Notes: generated from the letters alone by a model not told the origin. Counted from the first letter of the stretch, positions 34,901 to 44,191 are shown. The stretch: 64,000 nt of DNA from Kapaibacterium sp044224925 (GCA_044224925.1 JBGAJM010000001.1:886152-950151); one strand, 5' to 3'. Numbers and translations: made by a program.

Positions 34901-36602
34901 GCAGCAAGGCGGCAAGGTTCACACCGTGGGCGGCAGCGGTGAGGTCGTACCAAAGGTGTTCCGGATTGGCGGCATCGAGCATGCCACGCACGCTTGCTGT
35001 TTGCCGTACCGATGCATCGTCCACATCCTCGCCGCCTTCCCCCTTCTTCAAACTCGCAAAGACAACGTTGAGCGAATCGATATCGATACGTCCTGCGCCA
35101 TTCCCACGGATGGTGGATGACAGCGAGCGTAGCCGCGTGCCGTTCACCGACGTGGCCTCGAGATCGAGATCGGCGCGTGCATCCACGTCCTGCAACGTAA
35201 GGCCCTTGCCCTGCACGCGCACATGTCCGTTGATGTTGCTTGTAAGCGACGAGTCGGAGGTGAAGACGCTGAGATCTCCGTTGTGGACCATGGCGTCGAG
35301 GTTGTAACCGAGGCGTGGCCCCTTGAGGTAGACAGACATGGTGCCGTCGATCCGTCCGGGCGCATCGCTTGCATGCACCTCGAACCACAGGCTGTCATCC
35401 GGCACACCGCGCAACCATACGGATTCGATGGTGGCATGGCGCAAGAATGGAAGCTCAGGCAGTGGCACGAAGCGGAGGCGACGTCGCACATCGGCATACG
35501 ATGCGTGGGTGTTGAAGGCCTTGATGTTCACAGCCAGTGGTTTCGCACCAGAGAGATTCATCGCATCCATCTCGCCATGCAGATCGAGGTTGTCACCCGA
35601 GAGAGCAAGGTTGCGGATGTTCAGGGTCTCGCCGCCGAAGACCAGATCGGCATCGACGGAGTAGAGACCGAGAATGTCAACGTCGGGCACGAAGAAGTGC
35701 ACTTCCTCTGCATCCACAATATCAGCATCCACCGAGCCAATGGCCGGATGTGTGAGCAGCGAATCGTCGCTGAACCCCTCGAAGATGTTGATGTCGTTGA
35801 TACGAGCACGCACGTGCACATCGGAACGTGCCGTGCGCAGGTGTAAGGACTGAAGGTTCACACCACTTGTCGAAACGTGGGCGGCCAGGGAGAGATCGTG
35901 GACGACAAGCGGCGATGTGGTCTCTTCGAAGGAGAGATGATTGATGGCCGCCTCATAGTCCTGATCCTTGAGAGCAAGTCGGGCCGTGGCCGAGAGGTTG
36001 ACGTGTCGCATGGACATGTGCATCGGATCGAAGCGCGTTCCATCGCCCCATCGTTGCGTGCGATCGTTGATCACGATCGTCCCGTCCGTGATCTTCAACT
36101 CGCGCACATAGATGTGCAGGTCAGGCGGAGGAGTGGTTGTGGTATCGGCGGGTGGCTTGACGATCTTGCTGACGTTCCACACGCTGTCGGTTGCCGAACG
36201 CAGGATGTTGATGCGCGGACGATCGAGCTGGACCGTATTGATCGCCACCACACTTCGGAGCAACGGCGCAAGATCGTACGTCACGGAGATGGCATCGGCT
36301 TCGAGGACGGTGGTGCCATGCGCATACAGTTGCGGATGCGCAAGATAGATGCCCTTCCAGATGTCGATGCGCACATCGTCAACGGCAAGCGATCCCACCA
36401 GTTGCGCATTCACTTGTTCGATCACCACCTTGCGAAGCCATGCACGGAATGTTTCCGTTTGTGCAACGCCGATCAGAATGGCGAAGAAGATCGTGGCGGA
36501 AAAGACAAGACGGTACGACCATCGTATCACAAACGAAATGGCACGTCGCCAGAAAGGCCGACGTGCCATCGTTGTTTCATCGTTGGTCGGAGTGTCCGTC
36601 AC
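31935..36602 (-). CDS. tamB: TamB/DUF490-family envelope protein
   Basis: A 1555-residue AsmA/TamB-type protein that spans the periplasm as a long beta-groove and moves phospholipid or assists outer-membrane protein assembly. An N-terminal anchor helix (about residues 30-48, LVFSATIFFAILIGVAQ) is followed by a very long region of short beta strands and a C-terminal TamB domain (GMKLKEGTSTYKFFKPF-like text, then QLFGNVTYRWSGTVSDISAN and a last aromatic-rich strand). The GTG at 36602 overlaps the icd TAG by one base (TAGTG). An internal ATG 11 codons later is possible. It is coupled to metabolic genes rather than to a tamA/bamA homologue. Confidence 0.88.
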   Translation of the reverse strand: MTDTPTNDETTMARRPFWRRAISFVIRWSYRLVFSATIFFAILIGVAQTETFRAWLRKVVIEQVNAQLVGSLAVDDVRIDIWKGIYLAHPQLYAHGTTVLEADAISVTYDLAPLLRSVVAINTVQLDRPRINILRSATDSVWNVSKIVKPPADTTTTPPPDLHIYVRELKITDGTIVINDRTQRWGDGTRFDPMHMSMRHVNLSATARLALKDQDYEAAINHLSFEETTSPLVVHDLSLAAHVSTSGVNLQSLHLRTARSDVHVRARINDINIFEGFSDDSLLTHPAIGSVDADIVDAEEVHFFVPDVDILGLYSVDADLVFGGETLNIRNLALSGDNLDLHGEMDAMNLSGAKPLAVNIKAFNTHASYADVRRRLRFVPLPELPFLRHATIESVWLRGVPDDSLWFEVHASDAPGRIDGTMSVYLKGPRLGYNLDAMVHNGDLSVFTSDSSLTSNINGHVRVQGKGLTLQDVDARADLDLEATSVNGTRLRSLSSTIRGNGAGRIDIDSLNVVFASLKKGEGGEDVDDASVRQTASVRGMLDAANPEHLWYDLTAAAHGVNLAALLHDDQMPSRLSSDVTIRGHDIELDSMELELHATTTEFMLNDRAMMPFTTDVVSKREDGRRSISFDAISVRGRHPILSARVDGNYAPSALLDVISAMATTTADLVVHSIRHVIGPVRPIRTFTKEIQPMEATFNVVAYDVSPLAVFIPDVQLMFTGSLNGNMSSSTTGGISFTLDTANIRDLRIATDSLLITADPFVASIHASTNNIVTVPTLDSLSIHAACYSVLQVGTTKLHSPSIDLALANNKGSLRASSGVNEMHFGVVADLALYDEMLSLQLDSMEFTLDPTRNLLWRTTQPSTITASNKVYNVQGLVAQRPFAETITVTGLLSDSIFANTNVVVENFNLRDILKYAPELSSSPLKLLRGFMTKATATVNGTWRDPVITLDLAAKDVSYNAEKIGALAVSLKHADRTVTGLATITSGDSTKLVEALNLKINTVPLDLGFVNVPERMIDGRPMDIQLLANKLSMAVVEPFLPAIERLRGQADAMISVKGTTPDDVKFTGNARFKNASFVASSTGMSYNADGVMRLEGEQLLIDTIVMRNLSRDILRKDNKGIANAKGTVTFNGLSVESVDFTVTTPGLAVMNMQSVARSPDVYGDVVVASGKSPLHFYGRLDAPHLDGDLIVIYGDVVFPQERSSTKRRVTSFTYISPDDSLNYAFPSLEDRVRPRARVDTTKREQVDSSQILRALKSAFSGPTAGFMDLLEFNLNIYFKSRFLITMVLGVTEILIADLELSDPRIPLEFTGSFGSGTNMHGKMKLKEGTSTYKFFKPFSASGELDFSAGGLTNPSLKLRAVYNGNRMLPPPKGGREDYRVVIDITGTKQLPDAKFRLFRNDKEVVGTDSNSVKSDALMLILLNRTQDELQQGGQGNVVGEVNASLSAVATNALGEMLAGVGGVIQNAQLDVGSDLSQSKLTLSGQLFGNVTYRWSGTVSDISANNNITVIVPLSELNEATILKYFEAEFSRAVSNTGNITRYQKEWEVKLGIRLP

Positions 36603-37993
36603 TATTCGCCTTGTGCTTTTGAATACCGCGCTTCGCCGGACGCCGTTTGATGCAAGAGTTCAACGTGCATCCACGAGAATCCGGCCTCGGTGACCGTTCT
36701 CAAGAGTTCGATCACATCCGTTTGGTGGACGGCTGCCGAGGCGACGTACCGACAGCGATAGTGATCCACCATCAGAATGTTCGGCGCTTCACCCGGCCAC
36801 ACCTTCGTCCCGCGATTGGACTTCAGACGAAGCGTGAATGGTCCGCATGTCTCGGGAACCGACGGAATGCCATCCGTGGCTTCGACGAAGACGTCGGCAC
36901 CAACGAGTGTCCACTCTTCCTTGACGGTTGACGCTGCTGCAGAGCCCGCAACAGAGGGCTTCACGACCACAACGGTCTCCGTATCCGTGACCGGATGGAG
37001 GTGAGCGATGATGGCTTCGGTGAACTTCTCTGTGGTTGCCACGCCGCCAAGGTCGCGCGTGCGAACACCTGAGGCAAGTGTATTGGCGAGTGCGTCCTGA
37101 ATGGCCGTTGCATAGCCCACCAGGCCCATGAACTGCAGCATTTGAATGCCGGAGAGCAAGAGCGCTGTCGGATTGGCAAGACCTTTGCCAGCGATATCGG
37201 GAGCCGAGCCGTGCACGGCCTCAAAGACAGCATATTCCGTGCCGATGTTCCCACCGGGTGCCACGCCAAGGCCACCCACGATCCCTGCGCAGAGATCGCT
37301 CACGATGTCGCCATACAGATTCGGCAAGACCAAGACGTCGAACTGCTCCGGACGTGTGGCGAGCTGCATACAGCAATTGTCGACGATGATGTCATCGGCC
37401 ACGATGTCGGTGTACTCGGCGGCCACCTGACGGAAGACCTCCAACCACAGTCCATCGGTGATCTTGTGAATGTTGGCCTTGTGCACGCAGGTCACGCGCT
37501 TCCGGCCAAGCTTCCGTGCCTCTTCGAAGGCATAGCGGATGGCATGCATCGACCCTTCACGCGTGATCAGCTTCAGACACTGTGCCACGTTCGGTGTTTG
37601 CCAGTGCTCGATGCCGGCATATGTGTCTTCGATGTTCTCGCGGACGACGAGGATGTTCACGTTGTCGAACTTCGTTTGAACGGCCGGCATGGACCGTGCA
37701 AGACGGACGTTGGCGTAGAGATCCAGCGACTTGCGGATCGTGACGTTCACGCTCTTATGTCCACCACCGACCGGTGTTGTCGTTGGTCCCTTCAACGCCA
37801 CCTTGTTCCGCTTGATCGAGGCGAACGTCTCTGGTGGAACACCATTGCCGAACTGTTCGATCGCTGCAAGTCCTGCGATGGCGCGTTCCCAAACGATGGG
37901 GACGCCGGCTGCCTGAAATACCTTCTCTACCGATGCGCAGATCTCCGGTCCAATTCCGTCGCCTTCGATCAATGTTACCGTGCGTGGTGTCAT
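36602..37993 (-). CDS. icd: NADP-dependent isocitrate dehydrogenase, Thermus-like long form
   Basis: TCA-cycle enzyme converting isocitrate to 2-oxoglutarate. The 463-residue product has the ICDH/IPMDH core: LIEGDGIGPEI, the substrate loop GGGHKSVNVTIRKSLDLYANVR, VVRENIEDTYAG, DNCCMQLATRPEQFDVLVLPNLYGD and the EAVHGSAPDIAGKGLANPTA motif. About 110 residues follow the normal end (from GSAAASTVKEEW onward), forming the extra C-terminal domain known from Thermus thermophilus ICDH. It starts 21 bases after the thiolase stop and runs into tamB. Confidence 0.93.
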   Translation of the reverse strand: MTPRTVTLIEGDGIGPEICASVEKVFQAAGVPIVWERAIAGLAAIEQFGNGVPPETFASIKRNKVALKGPTTTPVGGGHKSVNVTIRKSLDLYANVRLARSMPAVQTKFDNVNILVVRENIEDTYAGIEHWQTPNVAQCLKLITREGSMHAIRYAFEEARKLGRKRVTCVHKANIHKITDGLWLEVFRQVAAEYTDIVADDIIVDNCCMQLATRPEQFDVLVLPNLYGDIVSDLCAGIVGGLGVAPGGNIGTEYAVFEAVHGSAPDIAGKGLANPTALLLSGIQMLQFMGLVGYATAIQDALANTLASGVRTRDLGGVATTEKFTEAIIAHLHPVTDTETVVVVKPSVAGSAAASTVKEEWTLVGADVFVEATDGIPSVPETCGPFTLRLKSNRGTKVWPGEAPNILMVDHYRCRYVASAAVHQTDVIELLRTVTEAGFSWMHVELLHQTASGEARYSKAQGE

Positions 37994-38014
37994 ATCCGTT
38001 CGTTCTCCGTTGTG

Positions 38015-39187
38015 TTATAAGCGTTCAATGATCATTGCACTTGCTTCGCCACCACCAATGCAGAGCGTTACAAGACCGTACTTCTTCTGGCGGCGCTTCA
38101 GGGCATAGAGGAGGGTGGTAAGGAGGCGAGCTCCCGATGCACCGATGGGATGTCCGAGGGCGACCGCACCACCGTGCACATTGATCTTCTCCATGGGGAT
38201 GCCAAGCTTGTCCTGCGCTGCCAGCGCCACTACAGCAAAGGCCTCGTTGATCTCGAAGAGATCGATATCGTCCATCGTCAGTCCGGCCTTGGCCACCACT
38301 CTACGGATGGCGTCGACCGGGGCCGTGGTGAACCATGCCGGATCCTGGGCAAACGATGCCTGGGAAACGATACGGGCCATGGGCTCGAGGTTGTGCGTGG
38401 TAAGAGCGAGCTCGGAGGCGATCACCACGGCGGCCGCACCGTCGTTGATCGTCGACGCATTCGCTGCCGTGATCGTTCCGTCCTTGGTGAAGGCCGGCTT
38501 CAGTGTCGGGATCTTGTCGAAGTTCACCTTCGTTGGTTCTTCGTCGGTATCCACCACCACGTCACCCTTCCGCCCTGCCACGATCACGGATGCGATCTCG
38601 TCAGCAAAGTAGCCGTTCTTCTGTGCATCGAGGGCTTTCTGATACGAGGCGATCGTGAAGGCGTCCTGCATGTCGCGCGTGATGTTGCATTCGGAGGCGC
38701 AGAGTTCTGCGGCCACACCCATGGCGTACTTGTTGTAGACGTCGAACAATCCGTCGTGCAAGAGCGTGTCGATGATCTCGCCGTTGCCGTACTTATAGCC
38801 GCCGCGGGCCTTGGGGAGTGCATAGGGAGCATTCGTCATCGACTCCTGTCCACCGGCCACCACCACCTCGGCATCGCCGCAGCGAATGGCCTGGTCGGCC
38901 AGCATCACGGACTTCAATCCCGATCCGCAGACCTTATTGATGGTCATACAGGGAACGCTCGTCGGCAACCCGGCGAAGATGGCGGCCTGACGTGCGGGGG
39001 CCTGACCGACGGCTGCCGTGATCACGTTGCCCATGATCACTTCGCTGATCATGTCGGGCGCCAGAGCGGCGCGTTCAACGGCGGCCTTGATGGCAATGGC
39101 TCCAAGGCGCGGGGCGGAAAGGTCCGACAGCGATCCCATGAAGGCACCGATCGGGGTACGGGCGGCTGAAACGATGTAGGAAGACAT
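38015..39187 (-). CDS. Acetyl-CoA C-acetyltransferase (thiolase)
   Basis: A 390-residue type II thiolase. The nucleophile is in TINKVCGSGLKSVM (Cys87). The second catalytic set is GGAVALGHPIGASGARL (His) and VTLCIGGGEASA (Cys), and EINEAFA is present. It joins or cleaves acetoacetyl-CoA and may serve butyrate/acetoacetate metabolism or fatty-acid degradation. It heads the thiolase-icd-tamB operon and is divergent from atpD across a 112-base region holding a -7 element for each side. Confidence 0.96.
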   Translation of the reverse strand: MSSYIVSAARTPIGAFMGSLSDLSAPRLGAIAIKAAVERAALAPDMISEVIMGNVITAAVGQAPARQAAIFAGLPTSVPCMTINKVCGSGLKSVMLADQAIRCGDAEVVVAGGQESMTNAPYALPKARGGYKYGNGEIIDTLLHDGLFDVYNKYAMGVAAELCASECNITRDMQDAFTIASYQKALDAQKNGYFADEIASVIVAGRKGDVVVDTDEEPTKVNFDKIPTLKPAFTKDGTITAANASTINDGAAAVVIASELALTTHNLEPMARIVSQASFAQDPAWFTTAPVDAIRRVVAKAGLTMDDIDLFEINEAFAVVALAAQDKLGIPMEKINVHGGAVALGHPIGASGARLLTTLLYALKRRQKKYGLVTLCIGGGEASAMIIERL

Positions 39188-39225
39188 GTTCTATCCTGAA
39201 ATTGATTGGGGCAGGTGCAAGTGCG

Positions 39226-39233
39226 CAAAATTA
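39226..39233 (-). promoter_or_regulatory. -7 element, thiolase operon
   Basis: Perfect TAATTTTG on the minus strand, 38 bases before the thiolase ATG. No TTG at -33. Confidence 0.55.
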
Positions 39234-39258
39234 CGAAAGGGTGTACAGACCTTTTCCC

Positions 39259-39266
39259 TATTTTTG
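39259..39266 (+). promoter_or_regulatory. -7 element, atpDC
   Basis: Perfect TATTTTTG, 33 bases before the atpD ATG; divergent partner of 39226-39233. Confidence 0.55.
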
Positions 39267-39299
39267 CGAGTCTGTGGAACACAAATCGGAACCGAAAGC

Positions 39300-40712
39300 A
39301 TGAACAAAGGTCGCATCGTACAGGTCATTGGTCCAGTCGTGGACGTGGAATTCTCGGACGGACATATTCCCTCCGTCTTGAATGCTCTGCACATTCCGCG
39401 TAAGAACGTGGAAACAGGCGCAGACGAAATGCTCGTATGCGAAGTGCAGCAGCACCTTGGTGAAGATCGTGTTCGCACGATCGCCATCGATGCCACGGAC
39501 GGACTCGTTCGCGGTATGGAAGCGATCGATACGGGTGCGCCGATCACGGTTCCCGTAGGACCGAACGTCCTTGGTCGCCTGATCAACGTCGTTGGTGCGT
39601 CCATCGACGGCAAGGGCGAACTGAAGTCGGACAAGAACTACTCCATTCACCGCACGCCTCCCGACTTCAAGAGCCTTTCCACACAAAAGGAAATGTTCGA
39701 GACCGGGATCAAGGTGATCGACCTGATCGAGCCATTCACCAAGGGTGGAAAGACCGGTCTGTTCGGTGGTGCCGGTGTTGGAAAGACCGTGATCATTCAA
39801 GAGCTCATCCACAACATCGCAAAGCAGCACGGTGGTTTCTCCGTGTTCGCCGGTGTTGGTGAGCGTACGCGTGAAGGAAATGACCTGTATCTCGAAATGA
39901 CGGAGTCGGGCGTTATCGATAAGACGGCGCTGGTCTTCGGTCAGATGAACGAGCCTCCCGGAGCTCGTGCACGTGTTGCCCTTACGGCGCTCACGATGGC
40001 CGAGTACTTCCGCGATGAAGAAGGTCGCGACGTGCTGTTGTTCATCGACAATATCTTCCGCTTCACGCAGGCCGGCTCCGAAGTATCGGCCCTTCTCGGA
40101 CGGATGCCGTCGGCCGTGGGATACCAGCCAACGTTGGCCACGGAAATGGGTCAGCTTCAAGAGCGGATCGCCTCCACGGACCGTGGTTCGATCACATCGG
40201 TACAGGCCGTCTACGTTCCTGCCGATGACTTGACAGACCCTGCACCGGCCAACACGTTCTCCCACCTTGATGCGACCACGGTGTTGAGCCGTCAGATCGC
40301 CGAGTTGGGGATCTACCCTGCTGTGGACCCACTGGATTCTTCGTCCCGAATTCTCGATCCGCTCATCATCGGCGAAGACCACTACAACACGGCCATGCGC
40401 GTGAAGCTCATGCTGCAAGGCTATAAGGACCTGCAGGACATCATCTCCATTCTTGGAATGGACGAACTCTCCGACGAAGACAAGCTCACGGTGTATCGCG
40501 CCCGCAAGATTCAGCGCTTCTTCTCGCAGCCATTCCATGTGGCCGAGCAGTTCACAGGATTCCCTGGTCGCTACGTCAAGATCGCCGACACCATCGCCGG
40601 CTTCAAGGCCATCCTCGACGGCGATGTGGACGATGTGCCAGAAGGCTTCTTCAGCTACAAGGGTACGTTGGACGAAGTGTTGGAAGCGTACAAGAAGTCG
40701 CAGAACGGATAA
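39300..40712 (+). CDS. atpD: ATP synthase subunit beta
   Basis: Catalytic beta subunit of F1-ATPase, 470 residues. Walker A GGAGVGKTVIIQELI, GERTREGNDLYLEM, the catalytic glutamate region and Walker B VLLFIDNIFRFTQAGSEVSALLGRMPSAVGYQ-type text (partly quoted: LLFIDNIFRFTQAG) are intact. The reading frame is open upstream, but the ATG at 39300 matches the family start MNKGRIVQVIGPVVDVEF. atpC follows after 15 bases; no other atp genes are nearby. Confidence 0.98.
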   Translation: MNKGRIVQVIGPVVDVEFSDGHIPSVLNALHIPRKNVETGADEMLVCEVQQHLGEDRVRTIAIDATDGLVRGMEAIDTGAPITVPVGPNVLGRLINVVGASIDGKGELKSDKNYSIHRTPPDFKSLSTQKEMFETGIKVIDLIEPFTKGGKTGLFGGAGVGKTVIIQELIHNIAKQHGGFSVFAGVGERTREGNDLYLEMTESGVIDKTALVFGQMNEPPGARARVALTALTMAEYFRDEEGRDVLLFIDNIFRFTQAGSEVSALLGRMPSAVGYQPTLATEMGQLQERIASTDRGSITSVQAVYVPADDLTDPAPANTFSHLDATTVLSRQIAELGIYPAVDPLDSSSRILDPLIIGEDHYNTAMRVKLMLQGYKDLQDIISILGMDELSDEDKLTVYRARKIQRFFSQPFHVAEQFTGFPGRYVKIADTIAGFKAILDGDVDDVPEGFFSYKGTLDEVLEAYKKSQNG

Positions 40713-40727
40713 CGGGACCAACGCATC

Positions 40728-41150
40728 ATGTCTGCACACATCCTCAACGTCAGCATCGTCACACCAGCGACAACGGCCTTCTCGGGCACGGCACTTGCCG
40801 TGAGCGTCCCGGGATCACAGAGTCCGTTTCAGATCCTGTTCGATCACGCGCCGATCATCTCGGCGCTGGATACGGGCGTGATGAAAGTGGAAGACGAGCA
40901 CAACCACATCACGTACTTCGCGTCCAAAGAAGGCTTTGTGGAAGTGTTGAAGAACAACGTCTCCATCGTCGTCTACGAATTGGTCGAGGCGAAGAACATC
41001 AACGTCGACCTTGCCGAGGCAGACCTCGCGCAAGCACGCTCCGTTGCCGATTCGCATCCCGACCGACATGAGCGCGACAATGCGCGCAAGTCCATGCATT
41101 GGGCCGAAGCCCGCCTTCGCGCTGCCAAACTGCAGAGCGAACTCGCGTGA
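40728..41150 (+). CDS. atpC: ATP synthase subunit epsilon
   Basis: Regulatory epsilon subunit of F1, 140 residues. The N-terminal beta-sandwich (LNVSIVTPATTAFSG, FQILFDHAPIISALDTG) and the two-helix C-terminal hairpin (AEADLAQARSVAD ... AEARLRAAKLQSELA) are both present, so the inhibitory helices should be functional. Its stop codon directly abuts the stop of the convergent minus-strand gene. Confidence 0.95.
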   Translation: MSAHILNVSIVTPATTAFSGTALAVSVPGSQSPFQILFDHAPIISALDTGVMKVEDEHNHITYFASKEGFVEVLKNNVSIVVYELVEAKNINVDLAEADLAQARSVADSHPDRHERDNARKSMHWAEARLRAAKLQSELA

Positions 41151-41543
41151 TCATTTCACGCGCACGGTAAGCGTCGAATCCTTCGTCACGCTTCCGTCTG
41201 CCTTCCTCCCCTGGATCACAACCGAATGTGTCCCTCGAACGCGAAGTTTGAGGGACACGTTCACGGTATCGTAGGCGATCATCGTGACGCAGTTCCCCTT
41301 CTGCGCCTCGCCCCATACGGACAGAACGTGGTTCCGACTCCCGGGATGGGTCACCTTCTTTTCTACCGTCGTACACGGCGTCGGCACCATCACTTCAGCC
41401 GTGATCGTGAGCGTGCGCGAGCGCACCGACGTGCGCAGCACCCGCGGTGTGGCCCATGTTTGCTGATGCGCAAGCACATCATGCACCATGCCGACGAACA
41501 CCGTCAGCACCAATAGCAGCGAGATCGAAGCAGCTCTTTTCAT
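41151..41543 (-). CDS. Small secreted protein of unknown function
   Basis: A 130-residue protein with a clear signal peptide (MKRAASISLLLVLTVFVGMVHDVLA). The mature part is short beta strands with two cysteines (VPTPCTTVEKK, KGNCVTMIA) that could form a disulfide. It ends in alternating beta-strand text (LRVRGTHSVVIQGRKADG). It could be a periplasmic immunoglobulin-like module; I do not recognise the family. It is divergent from guaB with about 70 bases between start codons and convergent with atpC. Confidence 0.7.
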   Translation of the reverse strand: MKRAASISLLLVLTVFVGMVHDVLAHQQTWATPRVLRTSVRSRTLTITAEVMVPTPCTTVEKKVTHPGSRNHVLSVWGEAQKGNCVTMIAYDTVNVSLKLRVRGTHSVVIQGRKADGSVTKDSTLTVRVK

Positions 41544-41573
41544 CCTGCAATATCGTCAACTCTCCCATTCCCG

Positions 41574-41581
41574 TATATTTG
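41574..41581 (+). promoter_or_regulatory. -7 element, guaB operon
   Basis: Perfect TATATTTG, 32 bases before the guaB ATG. No TTG at -33. Confidence 0.55.
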
Positions 41582-41613
41582 TTGATTCTCGACCATCCTT
41601 CGGCCTCCCCACT

Positions 41614-43083
41614 ATGTCTGTAGCGAAAATCCTCGGAGAAGGCATCACATTCGATGATGTCCTTCTTGTGCCGCGCTATTCCGAAACGCTTCCGCGGGAC
41701 GCGAATACCAGTGCGAGACTCACACGCACCATCACCCTTCACATCCCCGTGATCTCGGCGGCCATGGACACGGTCACCGACTCGGCCATGTCCATCGCGC
41801 TCGCACGTGATGGCGGCATCGGCATCATCCACAAGAACATGCCGATCGACAAGCAGGCAGAAGAGGTCGACAAGGTGAAGCGCTCCGAAAGCGGCATGAT
41901 CCGGAAGCCGATCACCCTCACGAGCGATCGCACGGTACGTGATGCACAAGAGCTGATGGCCAAGTACAAGGTGAGTGGCTTCCCTGTCGTGGACGCGTCG
42001 AACAAACTCGTTGGCATCGTCACCAATCGCGACATGCGCTTCGCCCTCAACAGCACGGAGACCGTGGCCGGCATCATGACGTCGCGCGATCTCATCACGG
42101 CACGTCTTGGCACCACGATGGAAGACGCCGAGGTGATCCTGCAACAACATCGCATCGAGAAGCTTCCGATCATCGACGATGATGGCGTGCTCGTGGGACT
42201 GATGACGGTGAAGGACATTCAGAAGAAGAAGAAGCATCCGAATGCTGCCAAGGACGAACAAGGTCGCCTTCGTGTTGGTGCCGCACTCGGCATCGCACCG
42301 GATACGCTCGATCGCGTGACGGCCCTCGTCGAAGCAGGTGTTGACGTGGTGATCGTCGACACGGCCCATGGTCACACCAAGGGCGTCATCGATATGGTGC
42401 GTGCCGTCAAGCAACGCTATCCCGATCTGCAAGTGATCGCGGGCAACATCGCTACGGCAGAAGCGGCCGCGGCCTTGATCGCCGCCGGAGCCGATGCACT
42501 CAAGGTGGGCATCGGTCCGGGATCGATCTGCACCACACGCGTCGTGGCCGGTGTTGGCGTTCCGCAGATCACGGCCATCATGAACGTCGTCTCCGAAGCA
42601 CGCAAGCACGGTGTGCCGGTGATCGCCGACGGAGGCATCAAGCAGACCGGTGATCTTGCCAAGGCCATCGCTGCCGGTGCGGATACCGTGATGCTCGGCG
42701 GCATGCTCGCCGGACACGAAGAAAGTCCCGGCGAGAAGGTCCTCCTCGAAGGTCGTGCCTACAAGATCTATCGCGGCATGGGATCGCTTGGCGCCATGGG
42801 TCAGGGTTCTGCCGATCGATACTTCCAAGACGTGGAAGACGAGATCGCCAAGCTCGTTCCCGAGGGCATTGAAGGACGTGTTCCATTCAAAGGCAACGTG
42901 AGCGATACGATCTATCAACTCGTCGGTGGCCTGCGTGCATCGATGGGATACTGCGGCTGCGCAACGATCGCAGAGATGCAACAGCATGCGCAATTCGTGC
43001 GTATGACGGCCGCCGGACTTCGTGAATCACATCCGCATGATGTGATCATCACGAAGGAATCCCCCAACTACTATACCCGATAA
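41614..43083 (+). CDS. guaB: Inosine-5'-monophosphate dehydrogenase
   Basis: Rate-limiting step of GMP synthesis (IMP to XMP, NAD+), 489 residues. Family marks: GEGITFDDVLLVPRYS start, two CBS domains (AKYKVSGFPVVDASNKLVGI and QQHRIEKLPIIDDDGVLVGL), the active-site loop GPGSICTTRVVAGVGVPQ with the catalytic cysteine, and the flap LLEGRAYKIYRGMGSLGAM. The start is the ATG at 41614, since upstream codons overlap the promoter. It leads a three-gene unit with an M24 peptidase (4 bases on) and a GT4 glycosyltransferase. Confidence 0.97.
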   Translation: MSVAKILGEGITFDDVLLVPRYSETLPRDANTSARLTRTITLHIPVISAAMDTVTDSAMSIALARDGGIGIIHKNMPIDKQAEEVDKVKRSESGMIRKPITLTSDRTVRDAQELMAKYKVSGFPVVDASNKLVGIVTNRDMRFALNSTETVAGIMTSRDLITARLGTTMEDAEVILQQHRIEKLPIIDDDGVLVGLMTVKDIQKKKKHPNAAKDEQGRLRVGAALGIAPDTLDRVTALVEAGVDVVIVDTAHGHTKGVIDMVRAVKQRYPDLQVIAGNIATAEAAAALIAAGADALKVGIGPGSICTTRVVAGVGVPQITAIMNVVSEARKHGVPVIADGGIKQTGDLAKAIAAGADTVMLGGMLAGHEESPGEKVLLEGRAYKIYRGMGSLGAMGQGSADRYFQDVEDEIAKLVPEGIEGRVPFKGNVSDTIYQLVGGLRASMGYCGCATIAEMQQHAQFVRMTAAGLRESHPHDVIITKESPNYYTR

Positions 43084-43087
43084 CATC

Positions 43088-44191
43088 ATGGCCACAAAGC
43101 AACAACTCAAGGCGGCAACCGAGCGCATCGCATCGGTTCGCAAGGAAATGAAGGCGGCAGGGATCGATGCCCTGATCGTCTCGCACACACCGCAGCTGCG
43201 CTATCTCTTCGGCTTCAGCGGATCGATGGGCATGGGCATCATCTCACAACGAGATCTGTACTTCTTCACGAACGACCTCTATGCCGTCCAGGTGCAGAAG
43301 GAAGTGTATGCGCTCGATGGATTGAAGACCATCATCGATCGCGACTTCTGGGGAGCGGCCGCACAACGGGCCATTGCCAAGAAGTGGAAGACCGTGGGCT
43401 TCGATCCGACACGCACCATGGTGTCGGGACTGAAGGCCATGAAGAAGGCCATGAGTCCTGCCACGCTGAAAGAAGTGCACGGACTGGTGGAGAAGATCAC
43501 CATGGTGAAGACCGCAGGCGAGATCAAGGACATCAGTGTGGCGGCCCAATTGGCCAGCACCACGTATGAGCACCTGTTGAACTTCGTGAAGCCGGGCATG
43601 ACGGAGCTCGAAGTGGCAACGTTCATCGCCGCCACATCCCGTCAGCTCGGCAGCGAGAAGGATGCCTTCGACATCATCGTCGTCGCCGCCGCACGTAGTG
43701 CCATGCCGCATGGTCGTGCCGGTGCCTCCGTGATCAAGAGCGGTGATGTTGTCACCGTCGACTTCGGATGTTGCTGGAACGGAATGTACAGCGACATGAC
43801 ACGCACCTTTGCCGTTGGCACGCCATCGAAGAAGGTCGTGGATGTGTTCGCCGTTCTGTACGATGCCCATCTCTCGGCACTCGATGCCGCCGTAAGCGGC
43901 GTGAATGCAGCAGCGCTCGATGCCGCCGCACGCGATCTGATCACCAAGGCAGGTTACGGTGACTTCTTCAAGCATTCGCTTGGACACGGCCTCGGCTACG
44001 AAGTGCATGAAGATCCGCGCATCTCGTGGGCCAACACGAAGCAAGAGGTTCCGACGAACTGTGTGATCACCATCGAGCCGGGCATCTACCTTCCCGGCAA
44101 GTTCGGCATGCGTATCGAAGACGATGTTGTGGTCACTCCATCCGGAGCCGATATTCTTACCACCGCCCCGCGCGAACTCGTGATCGTCTAA
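43088..44191 (+). CDS. Xaa-Pro aminopeptidase/dipeptidase (M24)
   Basis: Removes N-terminal residues next to proline, using two metals. The 367-residue product has an N-terminal creatinase domain (RKEMKAAGIDALIVSHTPQL) and the pita-bread catalytic domain with all five ligands: VTVDFGCCWNGMYSDMTRT (two Asp), HSLGHGLGYEVHE (His), ITIEPGIYLPG (Glu) and GMRIEDDVVVT (Glu). Normal length for a PepQ/PepP-like enzyme. Its cotranscription with guaB is common-place operon mixing and gives no functional clue. Confidence 0.93.
   Translation: MATKQQLKAATERIASVRKEMKAAGIDALIVSHTPQLRYLFGFSGSMGMGIISQRDLYFFTNDLYAVQVQKEVYALDGLKTIIDRDFWGAAAQRAIAKKWKTVGFDPTRTMVSGLKAMKKAMSPATLKEVHGLVEKITMVKTAGEIKDISVAAQLASTTYEHLLNFVKPGMTELEVATFIAATSRQLGSEKDAFDIIVVAAARSAMPHGRAGASVIKSGDVVTVDFGCCWNGMYSDMTRTFAVGTPSKKVVDVFAVLYDAHLSALDAAVSGVNAAALDAAARDLITKAGYGDFFKHSLGHGLGYEVHEDPRISWANTKQEVPTNCVITIEPGIYLPGKFGMRIEDDVVVTPSGADILTTAPRELVIV

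Noticed and set aside
39258..40739. 493-codon minus-strand frame opposite atpD
   Set aside because: Codon bias of a highly expressed gene leaves the opposite frame open; the peptide has no family features.
41479..42993. 504-codon minus-strand frame opposite guaB
   Set aside because: Shadow of guaB; His/Asp/Arg-rich text without domains.
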